Source: Mesorhizobium sp. (lineage in GTDB: Bacteria; Pseudomonadota; Alphaproteobacteria; Rhizobiales; Rhizobiaceae). From it: a stretch of 64,000 nt of DNA. The stretch is taken from assembly GCA_004017535.1 (NCBI GenBank), contig SAJS01000001.1:62001-126000 (forward strand), given 5' to 3'. Position numbers and translations under genes: made by a program. The notes beneath the pieces were generated by a model. It ran no database searches, was not told the origin of the DNA, and saw nothing but the letters and a program-made list of their open reading frames with translations. This document shows positions 16,752 to 25,823 of this stretch, one piece after another (the first letter of the stretch is position 1; every line of letters starts with the position of its first letter).

Positions 16752-17945
16752 TCAGTTGGCCGTCGAGGCCGGCGCGGTGCGGCTGTCGACCGCGACGACG
16801 ACGCTCAGGCCGGCGCGCAGCTTGCCGGTCTTCAAGACGTCGGCCGGCACGTCGATGCGCACGGGCACGCGCTGCACCACCTTGGTGAAGTTGCCGGTGG
16901 CGTTCTCCGGCGGCAGCAGCGAGAACACCGCGCCCGAAGCCGGCGCCAGCGAGGAGACCGTGCCTTCGAAGCTCTGGCCGTCGATCGCGTCGACGGTGAT
17001 GCGGACCTTCTCGCCGGGCACCATGCGGCCGAGCTGCGTCTCCTTGAAGTTGCCGACGATGTAGAGCTTGTCCATCGGCACGACGACGGCGAGCTTTTGG
17101 CCGGGGCTGACGAGGTCGCCCTGCTCGACCGAGCGGTTGCCGACGACGCCGTCATAGGGCGCCTTCAGCACGGTGAAGGAGAGGTCGCGCTGAGCCTTGT
17201 CGCGGGTGAGCTGCAGCGACGCGAGCGTCGAGGCCGATTCCGCGCGCTGGGCTTCCAGAACGCCGATATTGGCCTGCGCCGCGGCGATCTGCGCGTCGGC
17301 GCCGACAAGCGCCGCCTTGGCCTGGTCGAGCGCGGTCTGGGCGTCGTCGAGCTGCGCCTGGGTGCCGACATGGGTCTTGAGCAGCTGCGCGGCGCGATCC
17401 TGGGCGCGCGCCGCGTTGTCGGCGGCGGCCTGGTCGGCGACCTTCTGCGCCTGAGCCTGCGACAGCGAGGCCTGGGCTGCCTTGGTCTGCGCGTCGATGC
17501 GGTCGAGCGTCTTCGCCAGCGTGGCGATCTGCGCTTCGGCCTGGGCGACGGCTATTCTGTAGTCGCCATTGTCGATGACGAACAGCGGATCGCCGGCCTT
17601 GACCTGCTGGTTCTCGCTCACCAGCACCTTATCGATATAACCGGATATTTTCGGCGACACGAACGACATGTCGGCCTGGACATAGGCGTCGTCGGTGGAG
17701 ATCATGAACCGGCCGTCGGTCCAGTAGTTATAGCCATAGTAGGAACCGGCGCCGAGCAGGGCGAGGCCGATGACCGGCAAAAGGAAAGAACGCGCCGAAC
17801 GCTTCTTCTTGGCGGGCGCTTCAGCCGCGGGCGCGGCAACCGGAGCGGCGGGCTGGACAGGGATTTCCGGAGCCTCGGTCGACGGTTGGACCTTGGCGTT
17901 GGGAAACGTGCGGACTTCGGCGGTGGCGGGCGCGTTGGAGGACAT
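16752..17945 (-). CDS. HlyD/EmrA-type membrane fusion protein
   Basis: A 397-residue periplasmic adaptor. A short cytoplasmic N-terminus ends in basic AKKKRSARSFLLPVIGLAL, the start of the single membrane anchor. Next come the first lipoyl half (DDAYVQADMSFVSPKISGYI), a long Ala/Gln-rich coiled coil (about residues 130-240) and the second lipoyl half with beta-barrel (LKAPYDGVVGNRSVEQGDLV, LYIVGNFKETQLGRMVPGE). The domain order and length match EmrA. It is the first gene of the minus-strand pump operon. Its start codon is 28 bases from one of two GAACCG-N2-CGGTTC operators shared with the divergent tetR. Confidence 0.92.
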   Translation of the reverse strand: MSSNAPATAEVRTFPNAKVQPSTEAPEIPVQPAAPVAAPAAEAPAKKKRSARSFLLPVIGLALLGAGSYYGYNYWTDGRFMISTDDAYVQADMSFVSPKISGYIDKVLVSENQQVKAGDPLFVIDNGDYRIAVAQAEAQIATLAKTLDRIDAQTKAAQASLSQAQAQKVADQAAADNAARAQDRAAQLLKTHVGTQAQLDDAQTALDQAKAALVGADAQIAAAQANIGVLEAQRAESASTLASLQLTRDKAQRDLSFTVLKAPYDGVVGNRSVEQGDLVSPGQKLAVVVPMDKLYIVGNFKETQLGRMVPGEKVRITVDAIDGQSFEGTVSSLAPASGAVFSLLPPENATGNFTKVVQRVPVRIDVPADVLKTGKLRAGLSVVVAVDSRTAPASTAN

Positions 17946-17973
17946 GGGTATCTCTCTGGATGTCAGTCAGACT

Positions 17974-17987
17974 GAACCGTTCGGTTC
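17974..17987. promoter_or_regulatory. TetR operator, copy 1 (GAACCG-TT-CGGTTC)
   Basis: A perfect palindrome located 28 bases upstream of the adaptor start codon on the minus strand. The same half-sites with the same 2-base spacing recur at 18038-18051. The pair in one divergent promoter region points to binding sites of the adjacent TetR-family regulator, which would repress the pump and probably itself. Confidence 0.8.
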
Positions 17988-18036
17988 GAATTGGCGATTG
18001 ACATAGCGCGGAAAGAGGACCATATCAAGAGGAAAT

Positions 18037-18052
18037 CGAACCGAGCGGTTCG
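18037..18052. promoter_or_regulatory. TetR operator, copy 2 (CGAACCG-AG-CGGTTCG)
   Basis: A perfect palindrome ending 15 bases before the tetR start codon. Centre-to-centre distance to copy 1 is 64 bases. Being this close to the ATG, it should block tetR transcription or early elongation, giving autoregulation. Confidence 0.8.
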
Positions 18053-18066
18053 AATATTTTCAAGGA

Positions 18067-18774
18067 ATGACTTCCATGGTCGACACGACAGCCGATAGCG
18101 ATCTGCTCGACTTACGCAAGGGCCGCCCGGCCGCCGGGCAGGACCCGGTCAAGCGCGCCCAGATCATCGAAGGCGCCCGCCGCGTCTTCATAGACAAAGG
18201 CTTCGAGGCCGCCTCGATGAACGACATCACGCGCGAGGCCGGCGTCTCCAAGGGCACGATCTACGTCTATTTCGAAAACAAGGAAGAGCTGTTCGAGGCT
18301 CTCATCGAGGAAGAGCGCGGCACCATCTTCAAGAACATGTATGAGGTGCTCGATCATTTCGACGACCTGCGCAGCACGCTGGTGAAGTTCGGCATGGGGC
18401 TCTCCGCCAAGATCACCTCGGCCAAGGTCATCCAGGCACAGCGCACCGTGGTCGGAGCCGCCGACCGGATTCCCGAGCTCGGCGCGCGTTTCTACGAGCG
18501 CGGCCCGAAGCGCGGCCATGACAAGGTCATGGCTTTCCTAAATGAAGCCATAGAGCGCGGCCTGCTCAAGATCGACGATGTCGACCTCGCCGCCTATCAG
18601 TTCACCGAGCTCTGCCTCGCCGGCCTGTTCCGCCAGTGCATCTTTTCCTACCGCACCAAGGCGCCGACCCAGGCCGAGATCGAGCGTATCGTGAAATCCG
18701 GCGTCGACGTCTTCCTGAAGGCCTACGGCACGGAAAAATTCCTCGCCGAGCAAAAGGCGCTGCAATCGGCCTGA
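18067..18774 (+). CDS. TetR/AcrR family repressor of the divergent efflux pump
   Basis: A 235-residue regulator. The N-terminal helix-turn-helix reads RAQIIEGARRVFIDKGFEAA then SMNDITREAGVSKGTIYVYF, a very typical TetR DNA-binding domain with YVYFENKEELFEAL. The C-terminal ligand domain is of the AcrR/TetR_C type (TSAKVIQAQRTVVGAADRIP, AYQFTELCLAGLFRQCIFSY). The start is the ATG at 18067. Its likely targets are the two palindromes described at 17974 and 18037. The inducer is unknown. Confidence 0.92.
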   Translation: MTSMVDTTADSDLLDLRKGRPAAGQDPVKRAQIIEGARRVFIDKGFEAASMNDITREAGVSKGTIYVYFENKEELFEALIEEERGTIFKNMYEVLDHFDDLRSTLVKFGMGLSAKITSAKVIQAQRTVVGAADRIPELGARFYERGPKRGHDKVMAFLNEAIERGLLKIDDVDLAAYQFTELCLAGLFRQCIFSYRTKAPTQAEIERIVKSGVDVFLKAYGTEKFLAEQKALQSA

Positions 18775-18974
18775 CTTCCCCCCGAGGCGAGTGAATCCCA
18801 AAGCGTGCGAAGCAAGGATGGGAGGCCTCTCCGCGTCTTGTGACGCTCGTCGCGATCGTCCGCCGATCCCCTCTGAAAATATCGGTAGGCATCCCTCCGG
18901 CAGGCGCTTTCGGAAGGACCTGTTAACCATCGCTTCCTATGTCTCGGGAGACGTTCCATCGGCGAGTCTCGAGA

Positions 18975-21419
18975 ATGACATCCATGCGTTTTCCCCGTGC
19001 CAATCTTTCCGGCGCTTCAGCTTATCAGGGCGACGACGATCAGGGCGCGGACGGGCGCCGGGGCGGGGTTCCGCAGACGCATACCGCGCAGGTGGTCGCG
19101 TTGCGCGTCGCGCCGGCGAGCGAATCGGACGCGGCCCGCAACGCGCCGCTCGATTCGGCCAATAGCGGCGAGTTCAGCCGGCCGGCCTGGCAGGACTATT
19201 TCTTCCTTGCGCCGAATGTGCGGTTCACGCGCACGCCGGACACCGATCTCAGGCGAACCGCCCCGCAGGAAGATGCCGCGCCGGCCAGGACGCCGCCACA
19301 CGAGCCCGTCCGGCCTGCGCCGCCGGCAGCCAATTCAGTTCGGACGATTCCCGCGGCTCCCGCCGCTCGAGTCGCGGCGCCGGCGCAAGCCAAACCGGTC
19401 GTCGCGCCTTCCGCCGTCACGCCGGTGGCTCCCGCCGCGCCACTCCAGCCCACCGTCGCTCCGGCACAAAAGCCGCGCTCGAGCGGGCTGCGCTGGTCCT
19501 ATCTTTCCGATCACGCCTTCTTCGAATTCGGCATGCCTTTCCTTGCCGAGCGCCTGGCGCGGGCGCGCCTGAATGAAGCGGGCGAGGCGCCCGCGGCTCC
19601 GGCGCCGCCGCCCGTCAGGCCGATGCCGGCGCCGGCGGCGCAACCGATACCGCCCCGCGCTGCCTTCATGGGCGAGGCCACATCATTCTACCGGGTCATC
19701 GAGTGGCGCTCCAACGCGACAGATATAAGCCCTGCTCCGGTGCAGGCGCTGTCTCAGGTGGCTGCCCGGCCGGCACCTGCCGAGACCATGCCGGTTCCCG
19801 CGCCGGCAAGGACCGCAAGGCAGGCACCCTCCTTGCCCATTGCCGGCGAGGTCGTGCCCTTGCCGACTTCCGTGGGCTACGAGCTTCCCTCCGAGGAGCT
19901 CCTGCAGATGCCACCGGAAGGCCAGGGCTTCTACATGTCGCAGGAGCGGATGGAGCAGAATGCCGACCTGCTCGAAAGCGTGCTGGAGGATTTTGGCGTC
20001 AAGGGCGAGATCATCCATGTCCGCCCCGGTCCGGTCGTCACGCTTTATGAGTTCGAGCCGGCGCCGGGCGTGAAATCCAGCCGCGTCATTGGCCTCGCCG
20101 ACGACATCGCCCGCTCGATGTCGGCCATCTCGGCCCGCGTTGCCGTGGTGCCGGGCCGCAACGTCATCGGCATCGAGCTGCCCAATGAGACACGCGAGAC
20201 GGTCTATTTCCGTGAGCTGATCGGATCGGCCGGTTTCCGCAACACCTCCTGCAAGCTGGCGCTCGGCCTCGGCAAGACGATCGGCGGCGAGCCGGTCATC
20301 GCCGAGCTCGCCAAGATGCCGCATCTGCTGGTCGCGGGCACCACCGGTTCCGGCAAGTCGGTCGCCATCAACACCATGATCCTGTCGCTACTCTACCGGA
20401 TGAAGCCGGAGGAATGCCGCCTCATCATGGTCGACCCCAAGATGCTGGAGCTCTCCGTCTATGACGGCATCCCGCATCTTCTGACGCCGGTCGTCACCGA
20501 TCCGAAGAAGGCGGTGACCGCTCTGAAATGGGCGGTGCGCGAGATGGAGGACCGCTATCGCAAGATGGCGCGCCTCGGCGTGCGCAACATCGATGGTTAC
20601 AACCAGCGCGCCGCAAGCGCCCGCGACAAGGGCGAGGTCGTGACCATGCAGGTGCAGGCGGGCTTCGAGAAGGGCACCGGCGAGCCGCTGTTCGAGGAAC
20701 GCGTGATCGACCTCACGCCGATGCCCTATATCGTCATCATCGTCGACGAGATGGCCGACCTGATGATGGTGGCCGGCAAGGAGATCGAAGGCGCCATCCA
20801 GCGCCTGGCGCAGATGGCGCGCGCTGCCGGCATCCATCTGATCATGGCGACCCAACGCCCGTCGGTCGACGTCATCACCGGTACGATCAAGGCCAATTTC
20901 CCCACCCGCATATCCTTCCAGGTGACGTCCAAGATCGACAGCCGCACGATCCTGGGCGAGCAGGGCGCCGAGCAGCTGCTCGGCCAGGGCGACATGCTGC
21001 ATATGGCCGGCGGCGGACGCATCTCGCGCGTGCACGGCCCCTTCGTTTCCGATCTCGAGGTCGAGCATGTCGTGGCGCATCTGAAGGCGCAGGGACGTCC
21101 CGAATATCTCGACACCGTCACCGCCGACGAGGAGGAGGCTGAAGAGGCGGCCGATACCGGCCCGGTCTTCGACAAGGGCTCGATCGCCGAGGAGGATGGC
21201 GACGCGCTGTTTGAGGAAGCGGTCAAGGTGGTCAAGCGCGACAAGAAATGCTCGACCTCCTACATCCAGCGCCGCCTCGGCGTCGGCTACAATCGCGCAG
21301 CCTCGCTGGTCGAGCGCATGGAAAAGGAAGGCCTGGTCGGCGCCCCCAACCATGTCGGCAAGCGCGAGATCCTCACCGGCCGGCGCGATCGCGAGCCGGA
21401 ACGCGAAGAGACGGATTGA
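18975..21419 (+). CDS. ftsK: FtsK/SpoIIIE-type DNA translocase lacking the N-terminal membrane domain
   Basis: FtsK pumps chromosome ends across the division septum and activates XerCD recombination at dif. The C-terminal motor is complete: beta-domain strand [20 protein letters not shown], Walker [16 protein letters not shown] near residue 455, Walker [15 protein letters not shown], and the winged-helix gamma domain ([20 protein letters not shown]) at the end. The first 300 residues are Pro/Ala-rich linker sequence, and no membrane helices are seen, unlike the four-helix N-terminus of classical FtsK. Rhizobia often carry such a second copy. ATG codons at 18939, 18975 and 18984 are all possible starts; 18975 has a nearby GAG. 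Confidence 0.9.
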   Translation: MTSMRFPRANLSGASAYQGDDDQGADGRRGGVPQTHTAQVVALRVAPASESDAARNAPLDSANSGEFSRPAWQDYFFLAPNVRFTRTPDTDLRRTAPQEDAAPARTPPHEPVRPAPPAANSVRTIPAAPAARVAAPAQAKPVVAPSAVTPVAPAAPLQPTVAPAQKPRSSGLRWSYLSDHAFFEFGMPFLAERLARARLNEAGEAPAAPAPPPVRPMPAPAAQPIPPRAAFMGEATSFYRVIEWRSNATDISPAPVQALSQVAARPAPAETMPVPAPARTARQAPSLPIAGEVVPLPTSVGYELPSEELLQMPPEGQGFYMSQERMEQNADLLESVLEDFGVKGEIIHVRPGPVVTLYEFEPAPGVKSSRVIGLADDIARSMSAISARVAVVPGRNVIGIELPNETRETVYFRELIGSAGFRNTSCKLALGLGKTIGGEPVIAELAKMPHLLVAGTTGSGKSVAINTMILSLLYRMKPEECRLIMVDPKMLELSVYDGIPHLLTPVVTDPKKAVTALKWAVREMEDRYRKMARLGVRNIDGYNQRAASARDKGEVVTMQVQAGFEKGTGEPLFEERVIDLTPMPYIVIIVDEMADLMMVAGKEIEGAIQRLAQMARAAGIHLIMATQRPSVDVITGTIKANFPTRISFQVTSKIDSRTILGEQGAEQLLGQGDMLHMAGGGRISRVHGPFVSDLEVEHVVAHLKAQGRPEYLDTVTADEEEAEEAADTGPVFDKGSIAEEDGDALFEEAVKVVKRDKKCSTSYIQRRLGVGYNRAASLVERMEKEGLVGAPNHVGKREILTGRRDREPEREETD

Positions 21420-21587
21420 TCCTGGCTGATCGGCCTCAGGCGGACGGCGTCAGCCGCCGTTCGCCATCACTCTCGCGGCCGGCGCCCACCAGATTCCGCC
21501 CCCCGATTTGAATCTCCGGACGACGGTGAGCGGCTGTTTTGCCGAACACCAGCTTGACCTGACGGTCCCGAGGTTCAAACATTTAAG

Positions 21588-22475
21588 GTGGTTTTTGACG
21601 GATCATTGGGCGCCAAGGGAGATGGGCTCGGCGTGACAGGCAGGTCGGGGATGGGCGATACGAAGCTCCAGGACCAGATGCGGCGCATCGTGGCGGACTT
21701 CAACGCCGGCCGCCACGACCAAGCGCGCCTGCTTTGCGAAGAGGGCCTTCGCCAGACGCCGGACGAACCGGCGCTCAACCATCTTTTGGCGGCCGTCCTG
21801 TTTGCAAAGGGAGAGGTGGCGAAAGCCCGCGCCCACATTCGTGCAAGTCTGTCGATCAGGGCCGACAACGCATCCGCTCATCTGCTCGCTGGGCGAATAG
21901 CGCGGGCGGCGAAGGATTTTGAGCCGGCACTTCACCATTTCGGGCGCGCGGCGGAATTGGCCCCCGGCATTACCGTGCTCATCGAGCGGGCGCGCACGCT
22001 CGATCAGGCAGGCGACCGAAGCCAAGCATATCAGGCGTGGCGGGCAGTGACACGTGCCGATCCTTCATCTGCCGAAGCTGCCGCGCGCCTGGGCCGCATT
22101 CTGTTCGAGGACGGCATGCCAGCCGAAGCAGCGCCCTTGCTGGAGCGCGCCGTCAAGGGCGACGCGCCCGCCTCGGCATGGTTCGATCTCGGCCTTGTCA
22201 GGCAGGATCTGCATGACCACGCGGCCGCCGCCGCCGCTTATCGCAAGGCGCTGGAAAAGCGCCCGGACGATGCCGAGGCCGCGATCAATCTAGGGATCGC
22301 GCTTCAGGAAACAGGCGACATGGACGCCGCGATCCAGGCCTATCGAACGGCCTACCAGAAGCGCCCCGCAACATTCGGCACCATTGCGATGGCGCTGACG
22401 TCGGCGCCGCATGGACGGCTTTGGCTCGATCGTGAAGCGCAGAGGGGACTGCTCGGCGAGCCAGGAAAAGTGTGA
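21588..22475 (+). CDS. Tetratricopeptide repeat protein
   Basis: A 295-residue protein made almost wholly of TPR helices (for example DEPALNHLLAAVLFAKGEVA, DFEPALHHFGRAAELAPG, DHAAAAAAYRKALEKRPDDA and EAAINLGIALQETGDMDAAI). There is no signal peptide or membrane segment, so it is probably a cytoplasmic scaffold. The start is uncertain: GTG at 21588 or an ATG at 21651 (MGDTKLQDQM). The last residues EPGKV and the stop codon are supplied by a family A repeat, exactly as in the ketopantoate reductase gene at 913, so the original C-terminus has been altered. The partner protein is unknown. Confidence 0.8.
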   Translation: MVFDGSLGAKGDGLGVTGRSGMGDTKLQDQMRRIVADFNAGRHDQARLLCEEGLRQTPDEPALNHLLAAVLFAKGEVAKARAHIRASLSIRADNASAHLLAGRIARAAKDFEPALHHFGRAAELAPGITVLIERARTLDQAGDRSQAYQAWRAVTRADPSSAEAAARLGRILFEDGMPAEAAPLLERAVKGDAPASAWFDLGLVRQDLHDHAAAAAAYRKALEKRPDDAEAAINLGIALQETGDMDAAIQAYRTAYQKRPATFGTIAMALTSAPHGRLWLDREAQRGLLGEPGKV

Positions 22476-22574
22476 GCGGTTAGGCTCGGCGTCTTCGCCG
22501 TAGCCGTCCGGCCGGAACTAAGTAAAAACAAAGAGATAGAGCACTTCACCGCTTCCGTGAAACGGTGGAACGCA
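22458..22574. repeat. Dispersed palindromic repeat, family A, copy 2
   Basis: It begins GAGCCAGGAAAAGTGTGAGC, contains AAAAACAAAGAGATAGAGC and ends near GTGAAACGGTGGAACGC. The middle carries a short insertion (GGCTCGGCGTCTTCGCCG) not present in copies 1 and 3. It overlaps the TPR gene stop and runs to the stop of the next, convergent gene. Confidence 0.8.
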
Positions 22575-22575
22575 C

Positions 22576-23277
22576 CTAGCGGACACGCTTGTCGCGAAAC
22601 TGCTTCCGGTAGACGCCGGGTCTAGCTAGGACATCGGCGACGGTTCTCGCATAGGCGATCTCGCGGGCGGCATCGAAGCTTTCGAAGACGAGTTCGGGTG
22701 CCGCGCGCGGTACGGGAAAACATTGCGCAACCGGCGTGCCCTTCGGCAGAACGCCGCGGAAATCCCGGTCCGTCCAGATGGCCGGGAAATTGATGCCGGC
22801 GTCCTGGAAATGATCAGAATCGACAACACCCGTCACCAGGCGGAAAGGAAGTTCGTCGCGGTTGACCGGGTGGGTGGCGAACAGGGACCAGCCTTCCTCC
22901 AGCTCGATTGTCCAGAAGCTGTTGAATTTTATCGCCGCCAGCCCGTTGGCGAATGGCGCTCCGGCGAGTTGTTCAGCGACGTGGAAGCTGAGTGGAGACC
23001 GTGGGTGGCCCTTCGTTGAAGGCTCCGCGATGTCCCAATGCCACTCGAAGGCGCCGTTCTCCACCGTAATGTCGCACGGCAGCAGGATCATGAAGCCATG
23101 TGTCATGGCATCGACGAAGGGCGGACACTGTTTTACCGTTCGGATATCGCGGCCGTGGATCTCAGAATAGGCTTTTGCCGGCATTTTGCGCAGCCAGTCA
23201 GGCAGGACCGTGCGTGCCGGCACGGGTTGCGGCAGCGTCTCGGCAAGTGCGGGGTCGCAACGGAAAACAATGCGCAT
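22576..23277 (-). CDS. Conserved hypothetical protein (possibly DUF6065-like)
   Basis: A 233-residue soluble protein. It starts MRIVFRCDPALAETLPQPVP and contains VLPDWLRKMPAKAYS, TVKQCPPFVDAMTHGFMILL, FEWHWDI and KFNSFWTIELEEGWSLFATH. Tryptophan- and proline-rich strands suggest a beta-rich fold. I recall similar proteins filed as DUF6065 but cannot confirm it, and no function is assigned. It is bracketed by two family A repeats (22458-22574 and 23291-23390), so it could have been moved or exchanged by recombination between them. Confidence 0.65.
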   Translation of the reverse strand: MRIVFRCDPALAETLPQPVPARTVLPDWLRKMPAKAYSEIHGRDIRTVKQCPPFVDAMTHGFMILLPCDITVENGAFEWHWDIAEPSTKGHPRSPLSFHVAEQLAGAPFANGLAAIKFNSFWTIELEEGWSLFATHPVNRDELPFRLVTGVVDSDHFQDAGINFPAIWTDRDFRGVLPKGTPVAQCFPVPRAAPELVFESFDAAREIAYARTVADVLARPGVYRKQFRDKRVR

Positions 23278-23290
23278 GGCGTAACCTAGG

Positions 23291-23390
23291 GCAATTCCAG
23301 GAAAAGTGTGAGCGGTTTTCCGTCCGGAATTGCTTCAAAAACAAAGAGATAGAGCGGTTCGCCGTTTCCGTGAAACGGAGAAACGCTCTT
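23291..23390. repeat. Dispersed palindromic repeat, family A, copy 3
   Basis: The best-preserved copy. GCAATTCC and GGAATTGC bound the first hairpin with internal GGAAAA/TTTTCC arms; AGCGGTTCGCCGTTTC and GAAACGGAGAAACGCT form the second. It lies between the hypothetical gene start and the engB stop. Confidence 0.88.
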
Positions 23391-23445
23391 GCAGGTCGTG
23401 CAATTTTGACGGTTTGCCGAGGCGTGGTCAACGTCGCTCCTGCTG

Positions 23446-24102
23446 TCAGCCGCCGTTCGCCACCAGCACAATCGCGGCGCGCAGCTCGTCTAGACCCGAG
23501 GCTTTTTCCGATGATGTCGCCAGGACCACGGGGAAAGCCGCCGGCCGCTTCTTGATCTTGGCTAGCGTCTCCTCGATCAGCCTCGGCACGCCGGCGGCCT
23601 TGATCTTGTCGGTCTTGGTCAGCACCACCTGGTAGGACACCGCCGCCTTGTCGAGCAGGGTCAGCACTTCCTCGTCCTTGGCCTTGATGCCGTGGCGGGC
23701 GTCGATCAGCACATAGACGCGCTTCAGCGTCACGCGGCCCTGCAGATATTCATAGATCAGCTTCGTCCACTCATCGACCTTGTCCTTCGGCGCGCTGGCG
23801 TAGCCGTAGCCCGGCATGTCGACCAGCGCCATCGGCGGCAGGTCGGCGCCTTCGCCGGAGAATCCGTCCGGCACGAAATAGTTGAGCTCCTGCGTGCGCC
23901 CCGGTGTGTTGGAGGTCCGCGCCAGCCCCTTGTGGCCAACCAGCGCGTTGATCAGCGATGATTTGCCGACATTGGAGCGGCCGGCGAAGGCGATCTCCGG
24001 CGGGCCTTCCGGCGGCAGGAACTTCATCGACGGCACGCCGCGGATGAAGATCCAGCCGCGGGTGAACAGCTCCGGATCGACCGCCATCTTGTCGCTTTTC
24101 AT
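23446..24102 (-). CDS. engB: Ribosome-biogenesis GTP-binding protein EngB (YsxC/YihA)
   Basis: An essential GTPase for late 50S assembly. From the ATG at 24102 it has 218 residues. GTPase motifs are in order: G1 [18 protein letters not shown]2-region [17 protein letters not shown]3 [19 protein letters not shown]4 [12 protein letters not shown] and G5 [16 protein letters not shown] at 24117 overlapping the upstream stop codon (TTGA) is an alternative start. In rhizobia it normally follows yidC; here an acetyltransferase gene is directly upstream and about 4 kb of foreign genes lie between it and yidC. Confidence 0.96.
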   Translation of the reverse strand: MKSDKMAVDPELFTRGWIFIRGVPSMKFLPPEGPPEIAFAGRSNVGKSSLINALVGHKGLARTSNTPGRTQELNYFVPDGFSGEGADLPPMALVDMPGYGYASAPKDKVDEWTKLIYEYLQGRVTLKRVYVLIDARHGIKAKDEEVLTLLDKAAVSYQVVLTKTDKIKAAGVPRLIEETLAKIKKRPAAFPVVLATSSEKASGLDELRAAIVLVANGG

Positions 24103-24113
24103 GTCGGGCGCGT

Positions 24114-24752
24114 TCAAACCGCTGCCTCCAGCCTGGAAATGTCGGCGCCGCGAATGGCGTCGAGGTTGCGGCTGATCTTGTCGACCGGCCAGTCCCACCA
24201 GGCCGCCTTCAAAAGCCGCCGCACCGTGAATTCGTCGAAGCGCATCTTCACTATCCTTGCCGGATTGCCGGCGACGATCGCATAAGGCGGCACGTCGTGC
24301 GTGACAACCGATTTTGCCGCAACGATGGCGCCATTGCCGATCCTGACGCCCGGCATGGTCACCGCATCCATGCCGATCCACACGTCGTTTTCGATGATGG
24401 TGTCGCCGCGGATCTCCTTCGACCAGGTCTCAGGGTCAAAACCTTCCTCCCAGCCATGGCCGAAGATGTTGAACGGATAGGTCGAGAAGCCGGACATGGC
24501 GTGATTGGCGCCGTTCATGATGAAGCGCGCGCCTTCCGCGATGGCGCAGAACTTGCCGATCACCAGCCGGTCGCCGATGAAGTTGTAGTGGTGCAGCACG
24601 CATTTCTCGGCGAATTTGTCGGGACCGTCGGGATCGTCATAGTAGGTGAAGTCGCCGATCTCGATGTTGGGCGACGTCACCAGCCCCTTCAGGAAGCCGA
24701 CGCGCGGATGCGTCGCGATCGGATGCTTGATGTTGGGATTGGGTCCGGTCAT
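24114..24752 (-). CDS. CatB/Vat-type hexapeptide xenobiotic acetyltransferase
   Basis: The family uses acetyl-CoA to O-acetylate chloramphenicol or streptogramins; many chromosomal members have unknown natural substrates. From the ATG at 24752, with GGAGGGACC just upstream, it has 212 residues. Family features: [37 protein letters not shown] (with the catalytic-type His), [40 protein letters not shown] and [17 protein letters not shown]. The C-terminal WWDWPVDKI is characteristic of this subgroup. It overlaps or nearly overlaps engB, so both are likely cotranscribed. A family A repeat lies in its upstream leader. Confidence 0.9.
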   Translation of the reverse strand: MTGPNPNIKHPIATHPRVGFLKGLVTSPNIEIGDFTYYDDPDGPDKFAEKCVLHHYNFIGDRLVIGKFCAIAEGARFIMNGANHAMSGFSTYPFNIFGHGWEEGFDPETWSKEIRGDTIIENDVWIGMDAVTMPGVRIGNGAIVAAKSVVTHDVPPYAIVAGNPARIVKMRFDEFTVRRLLKAAWWDWPVDKISRNLDAIRGADISRLEAAV

Positions 24753-24770
24753 CGCGGTCCCTCCGTGGCT

Positions 24771-24822
24771 AGAGCAATTCCAGGAAAAGTGTGAGCGGTA
24801 AAAACAGAGAGACAGTGCGTTC
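24771..24822. repeat. Dispersed palindromic repeat, family A, copy 4 (truncated)
   Basis: AGAGCAATTCCAGGAAAAGT then GTGAGCGGTAAAAACAGAGA. The centre from the TTTTCC arm through GGAATTGC is deleted, joining the first half of hairpin 1 to the linker of the element. It lies 19 bases upstream of the acetyltransferase start. Confidence 0.8.
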
Positions 24823-24876
24823 CGGCGCGGTCGACGTCCGATCAAACTAACGTGATCCGGCCGCGGCACCAACCGT

Positions 24877-25191
24877 TCAGTGGCTGCCGCGGCAGATCAC
24901 GATCGGGTTGGAGAGGGCGCTGTCGAATCCACTGCCCTGATAGACCTGGACGTTCGACGCGCCGGGCGGCAGCGAGAAGCTGCCTTCGACGATCTTCTGC
25001 TCGCCGGCCATCGTGTGCAGCGCCCAGCTGAAGGTGCAGAATTGCGGCGGCGCCTTGGGTTGCACGTGGCTGCAGTTGAGCTGCGCGCCGCCCAGCATCG
25101 CCGCCCCGCCGCAGCTCACCGCGTCCTTCGCCGCGGCGGGAAAAGCGTATCCCATGAGCAGCGCCAGCATGGTGATCTTGAGCCGGTTCAT
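24877..25191 (-). CDS. Small secreted protein of unknown function
   Basis: A 104-residue protein with a clear Sec signal peptide (MNRLKITMLALLMGYAFPAA, cleavage near AAA-KD). The mature part of about 82 residues has four cysteines (SCGG, NCSH, FCTF, ICRG), which could form two disulfides in the periplasm, and a beta-rich pattern. I recognise no family. It lies between the acetyltransferase and the marR operon on the minus strand, with about 170 bases on its upstream side. Confidence 0.7.
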   Translation of the reverse strand: MNRLKITMLALLMGYAFPAAAKDAVSCGGAAMLGGAQLNCSHVQPKAPPQFCTFSWALHTMAGEQKIVEGSFSLPPGASNVQVYQGSGFDSALSNPIVICRGSH

Positions 25192-25358
25192 CGTCTTGTC
25201 CTTGCCGTGACCCCAAGCCGATCGGGCCGGGTCCTGGCCTATGCGATATTTTTGCCAAGCGCCTTAGTCGGTCTTGCGCTCCGCGTCCAGCGGGATTATG
25301 TGCATGATGATAATAAGCATGCTCACGAAAGTTTGTCCACGGCCTCCGAAGTTCTCCC

Positions 25359-25823
25359 ATGCCCTCCTCGCCCAATATTAGCTTCGTGCTGCACGACGTC
25401 GCGCGCCTGCTCAGGAAGCGGTTCGAGCAGCGCTCGCGCGCCTTTGGGCTGACCCGCGCGCAATGGCAGGTGCTGGCCTATCTTTCGGTGCATGAGGGCA
25501 TCCACCAGAACAAGCTGGCCGACCTCATCGAGATCATGCCGATCACGCTCGCAAGGTTGCTCGACAAGATGGAAGCGCGCGGCTTCATCGAGCGCCGGCC
25601 CGATCCGGCCGACCGCCGGGCGTGGCTCCTCTATCTGACCCCGCAGGCGCATCCGCTGATTGAAGTGATGCGCAGCAACGGCCGGAAAACGCGCGACGAA
25701 GCCTTCGCCGGCCTGTCCGCGGACGCGCAGCAGCAACTGCTGCAAACCCTTTGCCTGATCAAATCCAATCTGCTCGAGGCCTGCACCCAGCCGGCCGTCG
25801 ACCGGGAGAAAGTCCATGTCTGA
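25359..25823 (+). CDS. MarR family regulator of an EmrAB-type pump
   Basis: A 154-residue winged-helix regulator: LTRAQWQVLAYLSVHEGIHQ, NKLADLIEIMPITLARLLDK (recognition region) and MEARGFIERRPDPADRRAWL (wing). It is the first gene of a three-gene operon. The adaptor gene's ATG overlaps its 3' end by 8 bases, and the layout matches emrR-emrA-emrB, where the MarR protein represses the operon until it binds a lipophilic ligand. No obvious perfect palindrome was found in the short upstream region by eye. Confidence 0.92.
   Translation: MPSSPNISFVLHDVARLLRKRFEQRSRAFGLTRAQWQVLAYLSVHEGIHQNKLADLIEIMPITLARLLDKMEARGFIERRPDPADRRAWLLYLTPQAHPLIEVMRSNGRKTRDEAFAGLSADAQQQLLQTLCLIKSNLLEACTQPAVDREKVHV

Noticed and set aside
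21440-21470. Possible duplicated engB 3' end after ftsK (GTCAGCCGCCGTTCGCCA shared with 23446)
   Set aside because: The match is only about 17 bases in GC-rich sequence, and what flanks it differs. Chance is likely.
24114-24872. Longer start of the acetyltransferase gene at 24872
   Set aside because: The extra 40 residues come from the family A repeat and leader. The ATG at 24752 has a strong ribosome-binding site and fits the family.
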